Below, piece after piece: positions 11,689 through 11,913 of a stretch of 11,913 nucleotides of DNA (the first letter of the stretch is position 1; each line of letters opens with the position of its first letter). The stretch is taken from assembly GCA_944332375.1 (NCBI GenBank), contig CALVJU010000073.1:1-11913 (forward strand), read 5' to 3'. The notes under the pieces are model-generated. The model was not told the origin of the DNA and made no database searches. It saw only the letters and a list, made by a program, of their open reading frames with translations. The position numbers were made by a program, and so were the translations under genes. Source of the stretch: an uncultured Bacilli bacterium (lineage in GTDB: Bacteria; Bacillota_I; Bacilli_A; RF39; UBA660).

Positions 11689-11717
11689 ATTATAACAATC
11701 CAATTTTCGATTGTAAA
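11689..11717 (-). promoter_or_regulatory. Promoter of frr
   Basis: On the minus strand TTTACA (11717-11712) is 17 bp from TATAAT (11694-11689), which also has an upstream TGT (extended -10). The spacer contains the inverted repeat CAATC-N8-GATTG (11696-11713). Confidence 0.8.
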
Positions 11718-11913
11718 TAGTCAAAAACTCTTTTTTTCTAGTTTTATCATATGTTTTTCCAAGATTGATATGCGATTGGAACTCTTTTCGTGAATTTTTA
11801 GACTAAATGCAGGTTTATGAAGTAACATTTAATTTACAAGACTTATTGCTGCTTTGGAATATAAAAGCGGAAATAAGTCTTTTAATTTTGCCTAATATTA
11901 ACTAGTATTACTT
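11718..11913. other. Non-coding right end with a long hairpin
   Basis: I see no supported gene in these 196 bases. The notable element is a plus-strand hairpin at 11838-11881, followed by TTTAATTTTG. A 32-codon frame from 11807 crosses it but has no ribosome binding site. The gene expected to lie beyond the right edge is not visible. Confidence 0.5.
11838..11890 (+). terminator. Long hairpin, possible plus-strand terminator or structured RNA
   Basis: AAGACTTATT (11838-11847) pairs with AATAAGTCTT (11872-11881). After one G-A mismatch, CTGCTTT pairs with AAAGCGG (one G-U), leaving the 8-base loop GGAATATA. TTTAATTTTG follows on the plus strand. No plus-strand gene is seen before it, so what it would terminate is unclear. 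Confidence 0.5.

Noticed and set aside
11807..11905. 32-codon plus-strand frame (MQVYEVTF...) through the right-edge hairpin
   Set aside because: No Shine-Dalgarno, and the long stem-loop explains the sequence better than coding does.
1..11913. Mycoplasma-type genetic code
   Set aside because: TGA is used as a stop in recX, ssb and pdp, and tryptophans in the proteins are encoded by TGG.
1..11913. tRNA, rRNA, CRISPR array or insertion sequence
   Set aside because: No cloverleaf, rRNA-like block, regularly spaced repeat array or transposase was found reading both strands.

Overview
The window looks like chromosome from a low-GC Gram-positive bacterium of the Bacilli type, possibly an Erysipelotrichia- or RF39-like gut lineage; the exact group is inference. 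The grounds are very AT-rich DNA, purine-rich Shine-Dalgarno sequences before nearly every gene, TTGaca/TATAAT promoters, a zinc-type SufU and a RecX. Tryptophan is read from TGG, and TGA ends recX, ssb and pdp, so the code is the standard one and not the Mycoplasma code. I see no rRNA, tRNA, CRISPR array, transposase or phage structural gene. No stretch longer than 300 bases lacks a gene; the largest gaps are 4535-4775 and 11668-11913.

Layout: almost everything is on the minus strand, so the genes read from right to left. Right block: frr (ribosome recycling), then sufU (Fe-S scaffold/sulfur acceptor), overlapping an unrecognised 286-residue gene. Next is a short single-stranded-DNA-binding protein with its own promoter. 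Centre (8099-9188): two paralogous XRE-family regulators on the minus strand, with a small Cro-like HTH gene on the plus strand between them. Then comes a compact operon of pdp (pyrimidine-nucleoside phosphorylase), a GNAT acetyltransferase and rpoZ (RNA polymerase omega), with overlapping gene ends. Left block: recX, a convergent plus-strand HIT-family gene, sufS (cysteine desulfurase), a DUF2207 membrane protein and the 5' part of an FtsK/SpoIIIE DNA translocase that runs off the left edge.

Most of this is housekeeping. SufS and SufU are partners in sulfur mobilisation but sit about 6 kb apart in separate units. RecX, SSB and FtsK all act on DNA, but are not in one operon.

The most unusual part is the three-HTH module. 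Four copies of a 16-bp element, TTAAC-N5-GR-TAAC, lie only there. Each XRE promoter is bracketed by one copy over its start site and one in inverted orientation upstream of its -35 region, with centres 52-53 bp apart. The two XRE proteins have nearly identical recognition helices. One upstream copy also sits 6 bp from the -35 box of the divergent small HTH gene. This looks like a duplicated, cross-talking repressor circuit with a lambda-like divergent switch. Separately, GAAC-N4-GTTC dyads resembling the Bacillus LexA box lie before recX and over the -35 box of the HIT gene.
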